From positions 62,001 to 126,000 of the forward strand of contig NZ_JAFBEB010000009.1 in NCBI RefSeq assembly GCF_016908525.1: a stretch of 64,000 nt of DNA, read 5' to 3'. Below the pieces are notes generated by a model that worked only from the letters and a program-made list of their open reading frames with translations, was not told the DNA's origin and did not search any database. Positions 54,153 to 63,090 of the stretch are shown here, in pieces. The stretch comes from Brevibacillus fulvus (GTDB lineage: Bacteria; Bacillota; Bacilli; Brevibacillales; Brevibacillaceae). Both the position numbers and the translations under genes were made by a program. Position 1 is the first letter of the stretch. Each line of letters starts with the position of its first letter.

Positions 54153-55443
54153 CGGATGCCTCCGCCGAAACCGCTGCCGTTTGGTTCACTTGTTCCGGTT
54201 CCGGCAGCAGCAGATTGAGCAGAAAAGCGCCGATCAGCAACAGGATGGACGCCATAAAAGAGAGCTGGTAACTTCCCGTCTGACTGTACAAGACTCCGGG
54301 CAAATAGGCGCCCAATGCCGAGCCAAGCTGGTGGCTGAGGAACAACCAGCCGAGAATGAAGCCGATCGAATACCGTTTGAAATATTGTGTCGCCAACAAT
54401 TGGGTCGGCGCGACCGTGGCAAAATCAACCAAGCCAAACAGAACGGAAAATGCCAACAGCAAGAGCGGTTCGTGACTGTATATTAGGATGACAATCGAGA
54501 TCGCCCGTGTTCCATACAACAAACAGAGCAATTTTTTGCTGCTCCAGCGGTCGGCGACGATTCCCGAAATCAGAATGCCAACGATATTGCAGCCGGCGAG
54601 CAAACTGACGGCAGCGCTGGTTACTTCCGTGGAAAAGCCATGATCGTGCGAAATGGGGATCAGATGCGTATCCATCAAGCCGGTCGTCGTAATGCCGCAA
54701 ACAAAAAACGGAAGCAGCAGGAACCAAAACTGCCTCATCCGCAAAACGCGCCATGCCGGAACAGTTTCCGTCCGCGCTGCCGTTCCTTTTTCCGGCGATT
54801 CCTCGGTTCCATCCGCTCGTCGTCTCGCCGCTGCTTCCTCTGCTCCCAACGGCTGCAAGCGCTTTTCCGCCGGTTTGTTGCGCAGCCAAAGCAGAACAAC
54901 CGGAAACACAAGCACCAGCAGGAATAGGCCCTGAACCAGCACGGCCTGTTTCCAGCCAAACCAATCGATAAAAAAAAGCGAAGCTGGCACGAGCAGCATT
55001 TGCCCAACGCCAACCCCCGCTTCCATTATCCCGAAAGCAAGTCCTCTTTTCGTCTGAAACCAGTTGGTAATGATCACCGTCGCGGCGACATTGGACGCCC
55101 CGCCAACACCGAGCGAAGCGATCACTGCATAAAGCGCAAACAACTGCCAGGAGGAGGTGGCGAAGCGGGTCAACAAGATGCCCAGCCCGACGAGCAAGAT
55201 GCTAACCGACAGAATTTTGCGAACTCCGTATCGATCGATCAGTCTCCCGACAACAGGCTGCGACACCCCGTAGATGATAAAGCTCCCCATGGAAAGGAGC
55301 GAGATCGTTGCGCGGTCAACCGAGAACTCCTCTTCCCAAGGCTGGATAAAAGCTCCGAAAGAAAGCCGGACCCCTTGGACCGCCAATAAAGCCAAAAATG
55401 TCAAAAACAGGGCCACCCATGCGTAGTGGATCGTTTTGTTCAT
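54136..55443 (-). CDS. Major facilitator superfamily transporter (monocarboxylate/OxlT-like)
   Basis: 435 residues with about twelve membrane helices and a charged loop (about 200-235) between the two halves. The MFS motif A appears as [13 protein letters not shown] after helix 2, and a second copy, [13 protein letters not shown], after helix 8. The N-terminal [22 protein letters not shown] and the pattern of Gly-rich helix 4 resemble the oxalate:formate / monocarboxylate porter group. ATG at 55443 follows GGATGGGAGACAGCA. The gene leads the MFS-WYL-nuclease run; its substrate is unknown. Confidence 0.85.
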   Translation of the reverse strand: MNKTIHYAWVALFLTFLALLAVQGVRLSFGAFIQPWEEEFSVDRATISLLSMGSFIIYGVSQPVVGRLIDRYGVRKILSVSILLVGLGILLTRFATSSWQLFALYAVIASLGVGGASNVAATVIITNWFQTKRGLAFGIMEAGVGVGQMLLVPASLFFIDWFGWKQAVLVQGLFLLVLVFPVVLLWLRNKPAEKRLQPLGAEEAAARRRADGTEESPEKGTAARTETVPAWRVLRMRQFWFLLLPFFVCGITTTGLMDTHLIPISHDHGFSTEVTSAAVSLLAGCNIVGILISGIVADRWSSKKLLCLLYGTRAISIVILIYSHEPLLLLAFSVLFGLVDFATVAPTQLLATQYFKRYSIGFILGWLFLSHQLGSALGAYLPGVLYSQTGSYQLSFMASILLLIGAFLLNLLLPEPEQVNQTAAVSAEASDGPAR

Positions 55444-55610
55444 TGCTGTCTCCCATCCTTTTTCTCACAGCGGGGACACAATTCGCTCCCCGCCATCCGT
55501 GTTACATGTAAAATACGCTCTCTCCATGGGAAACCCTCTTTTGCGTGCAGGCTGTATTGATGACAGAGGCTGCTTTGACGTGTCCGGTATATATTCTTTT
55601 TCCTTGCTCT

Positions 55611-57068
55611 TTAAGGCGTCGGCGTAATCGTTACGGTCTTGAGGGTTGTAAAAAATTCGACCGCGGCTTGCCCTTGTTCGCGAGAGAGAGAGCTGGAGTC
55701 TTTCATCCCCCCGAACGCTGCCTGCGGTTCCACGCCGGCCGTTTCGCCGTTTACTTTTACCATGCCGACGTCAATTTTTTCGACGAAAGCAAGCGCCTTG
55801 GCCAAATCCCGGGTAAACAACGATGCCGCCAGGCCAAAGCGGGTAGCATTGGCTTGTTCCACCGCCTCTTCAAAACTGTCGACCTTGATCAAGCACAAAA
55901 CCGGGCCAAAAATTTCTTCCTGGGCAATGACCATCTCGTTTTTGACATTTTCAAATACGGTTGGCTGCACAAAGAACCCATGTTGATAGGGGCCTTCCTC
56001 CAGCGCCTTCCCGCCGTATAGCAGAGCGGCCCCCTCTCTTTTCCCTTGTTCGATGTAGCTGATGACCTTTTCGAACTGTTTTTGCGATGCCAACGGTCCC
56101 ATGTAGACGCCTTCCTCCAGTCCGGAGCCGACTTTGATCGCTTGCACTTTCGCCAACACTTTTTGCTTGAATGGCTCATAAACGGAACGATGCACAAAGC
56201 AACGACTCGTCGCCGTGCATTTTTGGCCGGTGTGCTTCATCGCCCCGCTTACCGTCAGTTCGGCCGCCAACTCCAAATCGGCGTCTTCCAGCACGATCAC
56301 CGGATTTTTCCCGCCCATTTCCAGCTGGAATTTTGCTCCGCGCGCAGCCGCTTCCGCCGCCACTTGTTTGCCCACCTGATTGGAACCGGTAAAGGTGATC
56401 GCCTGAACTCCGTGATGCCGGACAATTGCCGCTCCCGCTGTCGTGCCCGAACCATGCACCAGATTCAAAACTCCTGCCGGCAGTTGTGCATCGGCGAAAA
56501 CTTCGACGATTTTTGCGGCGGTAATGGAGGTTTCCGCCGCGGGCTTAAACACAACCGTATTGCCGTAGATCAAGGCGGGGGCCATTTTCCAAAGCGGGAT
56601 GGCAATGGGGAAATTCCACGGTGAAATCACCCCGACCACACCGAGCGGCACCCGTTGCGTATACAGCAGATTCCGCCGGTCGGCCGATGGAATGACGTCC
56701 CCCTCTTTTCTTGAGCCTTCTTGCGAATAGTAGCGGAGAATCGCGACCCCTCTCAACACTTCCCCTCTTGTTTCGGCCAACGTTTTGCCCATTTCTTTGG
56801 TTGCGGTTAGCGCAATTTCCTCGACCCGTTGCTCCAGCAAGTCGGCTGCCCGGTGCAGAAATTGCCCTCTGCTGATCGGAGAAAGCGCCTTCCATTGAAG
56901 AAAGGCGTCCTTTGCCGCTGCGACGGCCCGATCGACGTCCGCTTCCGAAGAGTCCGGAAAAGTTCCGACTCGCTCATGTATGTTTGCGGGGTTTATACTA
57001 TGTAAAACCACTCCGCTGCTCGATCCAACCCAATTGCCGTTGATATAGTTCAAAACGTTTTGACTCAT
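55611..57068 (-). CDS. Aldehyde dehydrogenase (semialdehyde/acetaldehyde type)
   Basis: 485-residue NAD(P)-dependent enzyme. Catalytic Cys284 in GQKCTATSR, general base Glu250 in LEMGGKNP, cofactor motif FTGSNQVG near residue 226 and the Asn in SPWNFP. The [11 protein letters not shown] form is typical of alpha-ketoglutarate semialdehyde dehydrogenases. It lies 88 bases after acoL with no terminator seen, so it is probably the last gene of the aco operon. There it could oxidise the acetaldehyde released from acetoin; that substrate is inferred from position. ATG at 57068 follows AGGAGG. Confidence 0.88.
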   Translation of the reverse strand: MSQNVLNYINGNWVGSSSGVVLHSINPANIHERVGTFPDSSEADVDRAVAAAKDAFLQWKALSPISRGQFLHRAADLLEQRVEEIALTATKEMGKTLAETRGEVLRGVAILRYYSQEGSRKEGDVIPSADRRNLLYTQRVPLGVVGVISPWNFPIAIPLWKMAPALIYGNTVVFKPAAETSITAAKIVEVFADAQLPAGVLNLVHGSGTTAGAAIVRHHGVQAITFTGSNQVGKQVAAEAAARGAKFQLEMGGKNPVIVLEDADLELAAELTVSGAMKHTGQKCTATSRCFVHRSVYEPFKQKVLAKVQAIKVGSGLEEGVYMGPLASQKQFEKVISYIEQGKREGAALLYGGKALEEGPYQHGFFVQPTVFENVKNEMVIAQEEIFGPVLCLIKVDSFEEAVEQANATRFGLAASLFTRDLAKALAFVEKIDVGMVKVNGETAGVEPQAAFGGMKDSSSLSREQGQAAVEFFTTLKTVTITPTP

Positions 57069-57156
57069 GACAATCTGCCACCTCCTGTTACCTATCTTAT
57101 GAGTGAGACTTGGCGTTTAGCAGACGAGTTTTCACGCGCGAAGGACGGCTGCTGGA

Positions 57157-58536
57157 TCAGCCGTGGATAGCCTGGCCGGTGGCGTTGTGCACAGCCTCCA
57201 GCAGCGCTTCCGACAGGGTCGGGTGGGCAGCCATACCGTTTTCCAGCGCATCGGTGGTCATCTCCGCATGCAGCATGAGCGCTGCTTGGCCAATCAACTC
57301 CGTCGCGCGCGGGCCGACAACCGACAGACCGACGATTTCATGGAACTTGGGCTCGACAATTACTTTGACTTTGCCGACCGGTTCGTCAAGAATCAGCGCT
57401 TTTCCATTCGCCGAGAACGGAAACTCGCCAATCCGGACGTCTCCATGCTTCGCTCTGGCTTGTGTTTCGGTAAGCCCGACACTGGCGATCTCCGGTGCGG
57501 TATAAATACAGCGGGGAACGGCGTGATATGCCGCCGTCTTCTTTTGGCCGCAAGCATTGCGCGCAGCCACTTCTCCTTCGTGGAACGCAACATGGGCCAA
57601 CTGGATCCCGCCAATCACATCCCCGCAAGCATAAATATGGGGAACCGTTGTCTGCATCTGTCCGTTGACCTCGATTCCGCGCGCCGAATATTGTACGCCG
57701 ATCCGTTCCAGTCCGAGTTCGTTTACGCGCGGTTTACGGCCGATGGCGACGAGAACTTGCTCGGCGCGTAGTTCGACCATCCCGCTGTTCGTCTGCAGCA
57801 CAGCCGCCTTCGCCGCGTTATCCAAACGGCTGAGCGCCGTTCCGGTATAAATGGTGACGCCCGCCGCACTCAGCTGTCCTGCTAACAGATCGGCGATGTC
57901 GCGGTCTTCGCCCGGCAAAATTTGTTCCGCCATTTCAACAATCGTCACCTTCGTTCCCAAACGGCTGTATATGCTGGCAAACTCGCAACCGATCACTCCG
58001 CCGCCGATAATCAGCAGCGACGTTGGGATGGCCGGCAATGACATGGCCTGGCTGCTGTCGATGACCCATTGCCCGTCAAACGGGGCAAAGGGCAGCTCGG
58101 CCGGTTGGGAACCTGTGGCAATAATCATTCGGTCAGCGATAAGCTCCTGCTCGCCGTCCGGTTGCTTCACCTGCAAGCGATTGTCTGTCAGGAAGGTTGC
58201 CTTGCCCTTGATGACCTGCACTTTGTTTTTTTTCATCAGGTAGGTCACCCCAAGGACAAGTTTGCTCATCACCTTGTTTTTGTACTGCTGAACGCCTGGC
58301 CAATTGACCGTCACGCCTTCGGAGGCGACCGTAATCCCGAAAGCTGCGGCCTGCTTCACCTTTGCATACGTTTCCGCGCTCTCCAAAAGCGCCTTCGTCG
58401 GGATGCATCCTTCATTCAGACAGGTGCCTCCCAATTGCTGACTTTCGATCAATGTCACCTGCTCGCCAAGGCGAGCAGCCGTGATCGCCGCCACATAACC
58501 GGCTGGTCCTCCGCCAATAATCGCTACAGTTCCCAC
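57157..58536 (-). CDS. acoL: Dihydrolipoyl dehydrogenase of acetoin dehydrogenase (AcoL)
   Basis: E3 component, 459 residues: FAD motif IIGGGPAGY at the start, redox disulfide GGTCLNEGCIPTK (Cys39, Cys44), NAD motif IGGGVIGCE near residue 167, and the catalytic His-Glu pair in HPTLSEALLEAV near the C-terminus. It re-oxidises the dihydrolipoyl arm of AcoC with NAD. It follows acoC by 11 bases. Most other dihydrolipoyl dehydrogenases are almost indistinguishable in motifs; the operon assigns it to acetoin. Confidence 0.95.
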   Translation of the reverse strand: MGTVAIIGGGPAGYVAAITAARLGEQVTLIESQQLGGTCLNEGCIPTKALLESAETYAKVKQAAAFGITVASEGVTVNWPGVQQYKNKVMSKLVLGVTYLMKKNKVQVIKGKATFLTDNRLQVKQPDGEQELIADRMIIATGSQPAELPFAPFDGQWVIDSSQAMSLPAIPTSLLIIGGGVIGCEFASIYSRLGTKVTIVEMAEQILPGEDRDIADLLAGQLSAAGVTIYTGTALSRLDNAAKAAVLQTNSGMVELRAEQVLVAIGRKPRVNELGLERIGVQYSARGIEVNGQMQTTVPHIYACGDVIGGIQLAHVAFHEGEVAARNACGQKKTAAYHAVPRCIYTAPEIASVGLTETQARAKHGDVRIGEFPFSANGKALILDEPVGKVKVIVEPKFHEIVGLSVVGPRATELIGQAALMLHAEMTTDALENGMAAHPTLSEALLEAVHNATGQAIHG

Positions 58537-58547
58537 GGTTCTCCTCC

Positions 58548-59819
58548 TTACAGCAACAGACTATACGGATTTTCCAAAGACTCCTTGACGCCGGCCAAAA
58601 ATTGCGCGGCGGGCGCTCCATCCAGCACGCGGTGATCGAACGTCAAGCTGAGCGGCAGCAGACTGCGGCGTTGCAACTCCTCTCCGCGGTAAACGGGAAC
58701 TGCCTCGACAGCGCCAACGCCCAAAATTCCGGTTTCCGGCGGATTCAGAATAGGCGTAAAATATTCCACACCAAATTGGCCCAAATTGCTGATCGTAAAG
58801 GTCGACCCTTTCATCTCCTCACCCGTCAACTGCTGGCTGCGGGCGCGCTCGCTCAGCGCTTTCAGCGCCTTGGACAAATCAAGCAGGCTGAGCCGCTCGG
58901 CGTAGCGGATTACCGGGACAACCAATCCTTTCTCAAGGGCGACAGCGATCCCCAAATGAACGTGGCCATATGTTTCAATCCGCGCTTCTGCGCCATCCGT
59001 CAAATAGGCGCTGTTCATCTGTTTGTGTTTTTTCAGCGACAGAACAACCGCTCGGGCAATAAAGTCGGTCAAGGTAAGCTTGCCTTCCTGCCGTTTTTGC
59101 AGTTCGCTCGCCAGTTGCTGTTGCCATAATAACAGCTCGGTTACGTCCGCCTTCGCTGTCATCGTCAATTGGGCGCTCTGCCGCAAGCTGTCCAGCATCC
59201 TGGCAGCAATCACCTTGCGCATCCCTACCACCTGACTGCTCTCGACCGCTCCCGGGTCAAAAAGCGCATCGGCGCCAGCGGCGGAAGGAGCACCAGCACC
59301 CGAAGCAGGCGGTTCACCCGCAACAGCCGCCCGGTTTTCCAGCGCCTTTTCCACGTCTTCCTTCGTTATGCGTCCTTGTGGCCCCGTGCCGGTGAGGGAG
59401 TCAAGCGACAGTCCGGCCTCCTCCGCCATTTTTTTGGCGACCGGCGAAATCTTCACATGACTGCCTCTTGCCGCCGGTGCCGACGTTGCCGGCGTTGCTT
59501 GCTCACTTGTAACCGGCGGCGTTGCTGCCTGCTCCTTCGCTGGTTCCGCCACAGCGGCAGGCGCAGCTTCGATCTTCTCTCCATCCTGTCCGATGTAGCC
59601 GAGCACCGTTCCGTAGGGGACGGCTTCTCCTTCCGCGACAGTGATGGCCAGCAATTTGCCATCCGCCGACGCCTCGACCTCCATTTCGATTTTTTCCGAA
59701 CTGATTTCGACGACCACCTCGCCTTTGGCAATCTGCTCGCCGACCTGTTTTCTCCAGCGAAGCACGGTTCCTTCCACCATCGACATTCCCAGTTTGGGCA
59801 TGATCACTTCCGCTGCCAT
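58548..59819 (-). CDS. acoC: Dihydrolipoyl acetyltransferase of acetoin dehydrogenase (AcoC)
   Basis: E2 component, 423 residues: lipoyl domain at 1-78 with the lipoylated Lys43 in [11 protein letters not shown], an Ala/Pro linker, a peripheral subunit-binding domain ([14 protein letters not shown]...[11 protein letters not shown], about 125-160), and the catalytic domain ending in [16 protein letters not shown] with the His-xxx-Asp-Gly active site. It transfers acetyl groups from acetoin-derived lipoate to CoA. One lipoyl domain is usual for AcoC. It lies 73 bases after acoB; the gap holds a stable hairpin. Confidence 0.95.
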   Translation of the reverse strand: MAAEVIMPKLGMSMVEGTVLRWRKQVGEQIAKGEVVVEISSEKIEMEVEASADGKLLAITVAEGEAVPYGTVLGYIGQDGEKIEAAPAAVAEPAKEQAATPPVTSEQATPATSAPAARGSHVKISPVAKKMAEEAGLSLDSLTGTGPQGRITKEDVEKALENRAAVAGEPPASGAGAPSAAGADALFDPGAVESSQVVGMRKVIAARMLDSLRQSAQLTMTAKADVTELLLWQQQLASELQKRQEGKLTLTDFIARAVVLSLKKHKQMNSAYLTDGAEARIETYGHVHLGIAVALEKGLVVPVIRYAERLSLLDLSKALKALSERARSQQLTGEEMKGSTFTISNLGQFGVEYFTPILNPPETGILGVGAVEAVPVYRGEELQRRSLLPLSLTFDHRVLDGAPAAQFLAGVKESLENPYSLLL

Positions 59820-59849
59820 CTATGCAACCCCTCCTTGGTTGTTCTTGCA

Positions 59850-59882
59850 GGACACCCCTCCGGGCAATGGGGAGGAGTGCCC
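59850..59882 (-). other. Intercistronic hairpin between acoB and acoC
   Basis: An eleven-pair stem with one bulge (GGCACTCCTCC / GGAGGGGTGTCC) and a nine-base loop, without a T run. It may set the relative amounts of mRNA upstream and downstream by protecting or cutting the transcript. Confidence 0.5.
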
Positions 59883-59892
59883 CTGTTGTTTT

Positions 59893-60930
59893 TTAGGAAA
59901 CGGCGAGAATCGACTCGTCACCGAGCAATTCGGAGACAACCTCGACCACTTTTTTCGGGCTGGGCAAATAGAGATCTTCCAACGGCGGCGAGAACGGCAC
60001 AGGGGTATGCGGAGCGGTAATCCGTTTGATCGGCGCATCAAGCGTATCAAATCCTTTGTCGGCAACGAGCGCGGCGATGTCGGTGGCGATGCTGCACCGC
60101 GGATTGGCTTCGTCGATGACGATCAGGCGGTTGGTCTTGGCGACGGAAGCCAGAATCGTCTCTTCATCCAGCGGCGATAAACTGCGCGGGTCAACCACTT
60201 CCACTTCAATGCCTTTTTTCGCCAGCAGCTCGGCGGCTTGCAAGGCGGTTTGCACCTGCTTGCCGATCGCCACGATCGTCAAATCCGTACCGGAACGTTT
60301 GATGTCGGCTTTGCCCAGCGGAATCGTGTAATGCCCTTCCGGCACTTCGCCGGTCATGTTGTACAGCGTCTTGTCTTCAAAGAAAATGACAGGATCATTG
60401 TCGGCGATCGCGGTCAGCAGCAAGCCTTTGGCATCGTACGGCGTAGAGGGAACAACGACTTTGATTCCGGGAAGGTGGGTGAAGAGAGCGTACAAACTTT
60501 GCGAATGTTGCGCCGCAGCGCGGAACCCGGCACCATGCATCGTGCGAATCGTAATCGGCACTTGTGCCTTGCCGCCGAACATATAGCGGAATTTCGCTCC
60601 TTGGTTCATGACCTGGTCAAGGCAGCTGCCGATAAAGTCGTTAAACATCAGCTCGGCAATCGGCCGTAACCCGGTAGCCGCTGCGGCCATCGCCGCCCCG
60701 ACATAACCCGCTTCGGTGATCGGCGTATCGAGCACGCGGTCGCGGCCGAATTCCTGAACCAATCCTTTGGTTACGCCAAGCACTCCGCCCCACGCTTCAT
60801 CATCCTGCAAATGATCGACCTGCGCGCCCCCGGCGACGTCTTCTCCCAGCAAAATCACATTTTCGTCTTGCCGCATCGCGATCTGCATCGCTTCATTGAT
60901 CGCTTTGGAAAAACTGATTGTTCGCGCCAT
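59893..60930 (-). CDS. acoB: Acetoin dehydrogenase E1 component, beta subunit (AcoB)
   Basis: 345 residues of the transketolase-like Pyr domain plus C-terminal domain. Begins TISFSKAINEAMQIAM and has the E1-beta landmarks VILLGEDVAGG, FNDFIGSCLDQVMNQ, MFGGKAQVPITIR, and the C-terminal VEVVDPRSLSPLD. With AcoA it forms the thiamine-diphosphate decarboxylating-type heterotetramer that splits acetoin. It follows acoA by 18 bases; ATG at 60930. Confidence 0.96.
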   Translation of the reverse strand: MARTISFSKAINEAMQIAMRQDENVILLGEDVAGGAQVDHLQDDEAWGGVLGVTKGLVQEFGRDRVLDTPITEAGYVGAAMAAAATGLRPIAELMFNDFIGSCLDQVMNQGAKFRYMFGGKAQVPITIRTMHGAGFRAAAQHSQSLYALFTHLPGIKVVVPSTPYDAKGLLLTAIADNDPVIFFEDKTLYNMTGEVPEGHYTIPLGKADIKRSGTDLTIVAIGKQVQTALQAAELLAKKGIEVEVVDPRSLSPLDEETILASVAKTNRLIVIDEANPRCSIATDIAALVADKGFDTLDAPIKRITAPHTPVPFSPPLEDLYLPSPKKVVEVVSELLGDESILAVS

Positions 60931-60948
60931 ACCTGCTCCCCCCTTTGA

Positions 60949-61941
60949 TTAATAAGAAACATATACATCGGTCAGCAATTCATTCTCGTCCGGGAACGGA
61001 CTTTGCTCCGCAAACTGGATAGCCGCCTGAATCGCCTGTTCCACTGTTTCTTCCAGCTGGGTCAGTTCGCTTTCGCTCAAGAGCTGCTGCCCGCTCAAAT
61101 AATCGCGGAACATTTTGATCGCATCTTGCTCTTGCAAATGTTTTTGCTTGTCGCTTTCTTTTTTATATTTCTGCGCGTCCCCTTCAAAATGTCCGTAGTT
61201 GCGGTAGGTGATGCATTCAATCAACGTTGGCCCTTCGCCTCTCCGCGCTCGGTTCACCGCTTCTTCGGCAACGCGGTACACTTCCAAGATGTTTTTGCCG
61301 TCCACCGTTACGCCGGGGATATTGTAACCGCTTGCACGATCGGCGATATTCGTACAGCTTGAGGCATAGGTAAACGGGGTCGCTTCTGCGTAGCCATTGT
61401 TCTCGGCCACGAAAATAACCGGCAGCTTCCAAATGGCCGCCAAGTTGATTCCTTCGTGGAACGTGCCTTGATTGTTCGCGCCATCGCCAAAGAAACAGAC
61501 GCTTACCCCCTGGGTCTTTTTCAGCTTGGCGGTCAACGCCGCACCGCAGGCTAGAGGAAAGCCGCCGCCAACAATTCCGTTCGCGCCCAGCATCCCTTTA
61601 TCCAGATCGGCGATATGCATCGAGCCGCCTTTTCCTTTGCACAGCCCTGTAGCCTTTCCGTAAATTTCCGCCATCATGCCATTCAAGTCACAGCCTTTGG
61701 CAATGCAATGCCCGTGCCCGCGGTGCGTGCTGGCAATCGTGTCTTTCTTCTCCAGATGGGCCCCGACGCCGACCGCGATCGCTTCCTCCCCGGCATACAA
61801 ATGGACAAACCCCGGCAATTTTCCCTGGGCAAACAAGTCATGCACTGCGTCTTCAAACTTGCGGATCTCCAGCATCTTTTGATACATCCATCTCGCTTTG
61901 TCCGGTGTCAGCACCTTGTCTGCTTGTTCGCTTACCTTCAT
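60949..61941 (-). CDS. acoA: Acetoin dehydrogenase E1 component, alpha subunit (AcoA)
   Basis: 330 residues, thiamine-diphosphate binding E1-alpha. The ThDP motif is visible as GDGANNQGTFHEGINLAAIW...VIFVAENN, and the active-site loop is in HRGHGHCIAKG. First gene of acoA-B-C-L. ATG at 61941 is preferred: GGGAGG lies seven bases upstream, while the ATG at 61947 is too close and the frame to 61989 has no site. Sigma-54 promoter about 120 bases upstream. The assignment to acetoin and not pyruvate rests on the compact four-gene order with acoR, lipL and a single-lipoyl E2. Confidence 0.95.
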   Translation of the reverse strand: MKVSEQADKVLTPDKARWMYQKMLEIRKFEDAVHDLFAQGKLPGFVHLYAGEEAIAVGVGAHLEKKDTIASTHRGHGHCIAKGCDLNGMMAEIYGKATGLCKGKGGSMHIADLDKGMLGANGIVGGGFPLACGAALTAKLKKTQGVSVCFFGDGANNQGTFHEGINLAAIWKLPVIFVAENNGYAEATPFTYASSCTNIADRASGYNIPGVTVDGKNILEVYRVAEEAVNRARRGEGPTLIECITYRNYGHFEGDAQKYKKESDKQKHLQEQDAIKMFRDYLSGQQLLSESELTQLEETVEQAIQAAIQFAEQSPFPDENELLTDVYVSY

Positions 61942-62058
61942 GTTCATGCCTCCCATCTTTCCGTTACTATCCCATCGGTCTGGCGACATCGCTCATCCCG
62001 CTTATTTTCCAATCGCTGTCCACCCGCCCCCCTTTCCCTTCTCTCTTTTAGCTCTTTA

Positions 62059-62074
62059 AGCAAGGGATATGCCA
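62059..62074 (-). promoter_or_regulatory. Sigma-54 promoter of the aco operon
   Basis: Minus strand TGGCAT-N5-TTGCT: the invariant GG and GC are ten bases apart, and 12 of the usual consensus positions agree. It lies 118 bases upstream of the acoA start and points toward it, downstream of the AcoR gene. This fits sigma-54 control by AcoR. Confidence 0.85.
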
Positions 62075-62141
62075 ACACGGCTAACGTCGCATCCGCCTGA
62101 AAAAACTCGCGCTTTCCAAAGTGTGCCAAAACCGGTCAGCA

Positions 62142-62181
62142 AGACAAAATGAGACGCATCCCGAATCGTCTCATTTTGTCT
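62142..62181. promoter_or_regulatory. Dyad upstream of the aco promoter, probable AcoR binding site
   Basis: A perfect 15-base inverted repeat, AGACAAAATGAGACG / CGTCTCATTTTGTCT, with a ten-base spacer, about 80 to 120 bases upstream of the sigma-54 promoter: the usual place of an enhancer site. No T run follows, so it is not a terminator. Confidence 0.7.
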
Positions 62182-62208
62182 CAAAACAAAAAAGCCGCAA
62201 ATAAACAA

Positions 62209-62236
62209 GCCATCCGTGCGTATACACCGATGGCTG
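62209..62236 (-). terminator. Probable terminator after lipL
   Basis: AGCCATC / GGATGGCT arms (seven pairs plus a further three after a mismatch) are followed on the minus strand by TGTTTATTTGCGGCTTTTTT. It would end the acoR-lipL transcript before the aco promoter. Confidence 0.65.
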
Positions 62237-62252
62237 CCGTTATTGCCTAAAA

Positions 62253-63068
62253 TCAGCTGGGCAACGGGTATCTTGCCCGATATTCATTTACCATTCGCTG
62301 TGTCTGTTCCAGTGTCTCCCGCGCGGCGAACTCGCCCTCGATCAGCTGTCCACGGCGCCGCAGCTGCTGTTTGAGCAACCCGATGAACGACGCTGCGCTC
62401 ATCTTTCCGATCAGCTCAGACAGACTGGCCATGCGGGCGCACTGGACACGGGGGAATCCGCTTTGCGCCCGATCTTTGGCGGCGTGCTGATAAAACTGTG
62501 TGACCAGCCTTCCCCTTTCTTCCCCGCTTCCTTCCACCAGCACAAACGCCTGGATAATCACCGCCCTCGTTTGCCTTCTTTGGGCAATCCCGCAAAACTT
62601 TTTGCCATCCAGACTAAGGTCATATTCTCCCGGACAGTAGGCGCCGCTTACCTCACCAGTCTCAATCCTGTCCGTACACGTTGCCAGGCTGTGCCGAATC
62701 AAATCCGCCATCAGCACAAAATGGCGCTGTATATCGAGTTCCCCCGGCCGAGTGGGCAAGATCAAGGAAAGGTTCACGACACCGCAATCGAGCGGAACAG
62801 CCGCGCCGCCTGAATTGCGGATACTGACCTGATACCCTTGCCCGCGCAGCCAGCTGATGGCAGCTCCGGCATACGGCAGTTTGCCATCTCGTGCTCCCAG
62901 GACAAAAGCTCGTTCATGTCTCCACAGATGAACGGCCGGTTCCAGCCGCCCTTCTCCAACCTGCTTTCCGTATGCTTCATCGAAGGCAAACGGCAGCATG
63001 ATCGCTTCGCACGTCCGGGAGGTGCGGTCCAGCAAGCGAAGCCGCGCCGGTACATTTGCACTGTCCAT
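62253..63068 (-). CDS. lipL: LipL-type octanoyl/lipoyl transferase
   Basis: 271 residues of the biotin/lipoate protein ligase fold. It shows the LipL pattern: SIRNSGGAAVPLDCGVVNLSLILP for the substrate groove and GAYCPGEYDLSLDGKKFCGIAQRR, where the Cys before Pro-Gly is the catalytic residue of Bacillus LipL (YwfL). That enzyme moves octanoyl from GcvH to E2 lipoyl domains. ATG at 63068 has AAAGGAG before it; an in-frame extension to 63260 runs into acoR and lacks a site. It lies 22 bases after acoR and before the aco operon, so it probably lipoylates AcoC. Confidence 0.85.
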   Translation of the reverse strand: MDSANVPARLRLLDRTSRTCEAIMLPFAFDEAYGKQVGEGRLEPAVHLWRHERAFVLGARDGKLPYAGAAISWLRGQGYQVSIRNSGGAAVPLDCGVVNLSLILPTRPGELDIQRHFVLMADLIRHSLATCTDRIETGEVSGAYCPGEYDLSLDGKKFCGIAQRRQTRAVIIQAFVLVEGSGEERGRLVTQFYQHAAKDRAQSGFPRVQCARMASLSELIGKMSAASFIGLLKQQLRRRGQLIEGEFAARETLEQTQRMVNEYRARYPLPS

Positions 63069-63090
63069 CTCTGCTCCTTTCCGCGCTGCG

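Noticed and set aside
62115-62135. TGGCACACTTTGGAAA on the minus strand, resembling a sigma-54 promoter
   Set aside because: The -24 half is good but no GC lies ten bases after the GG. The site at 62059-62074 fits the spacing exactly.
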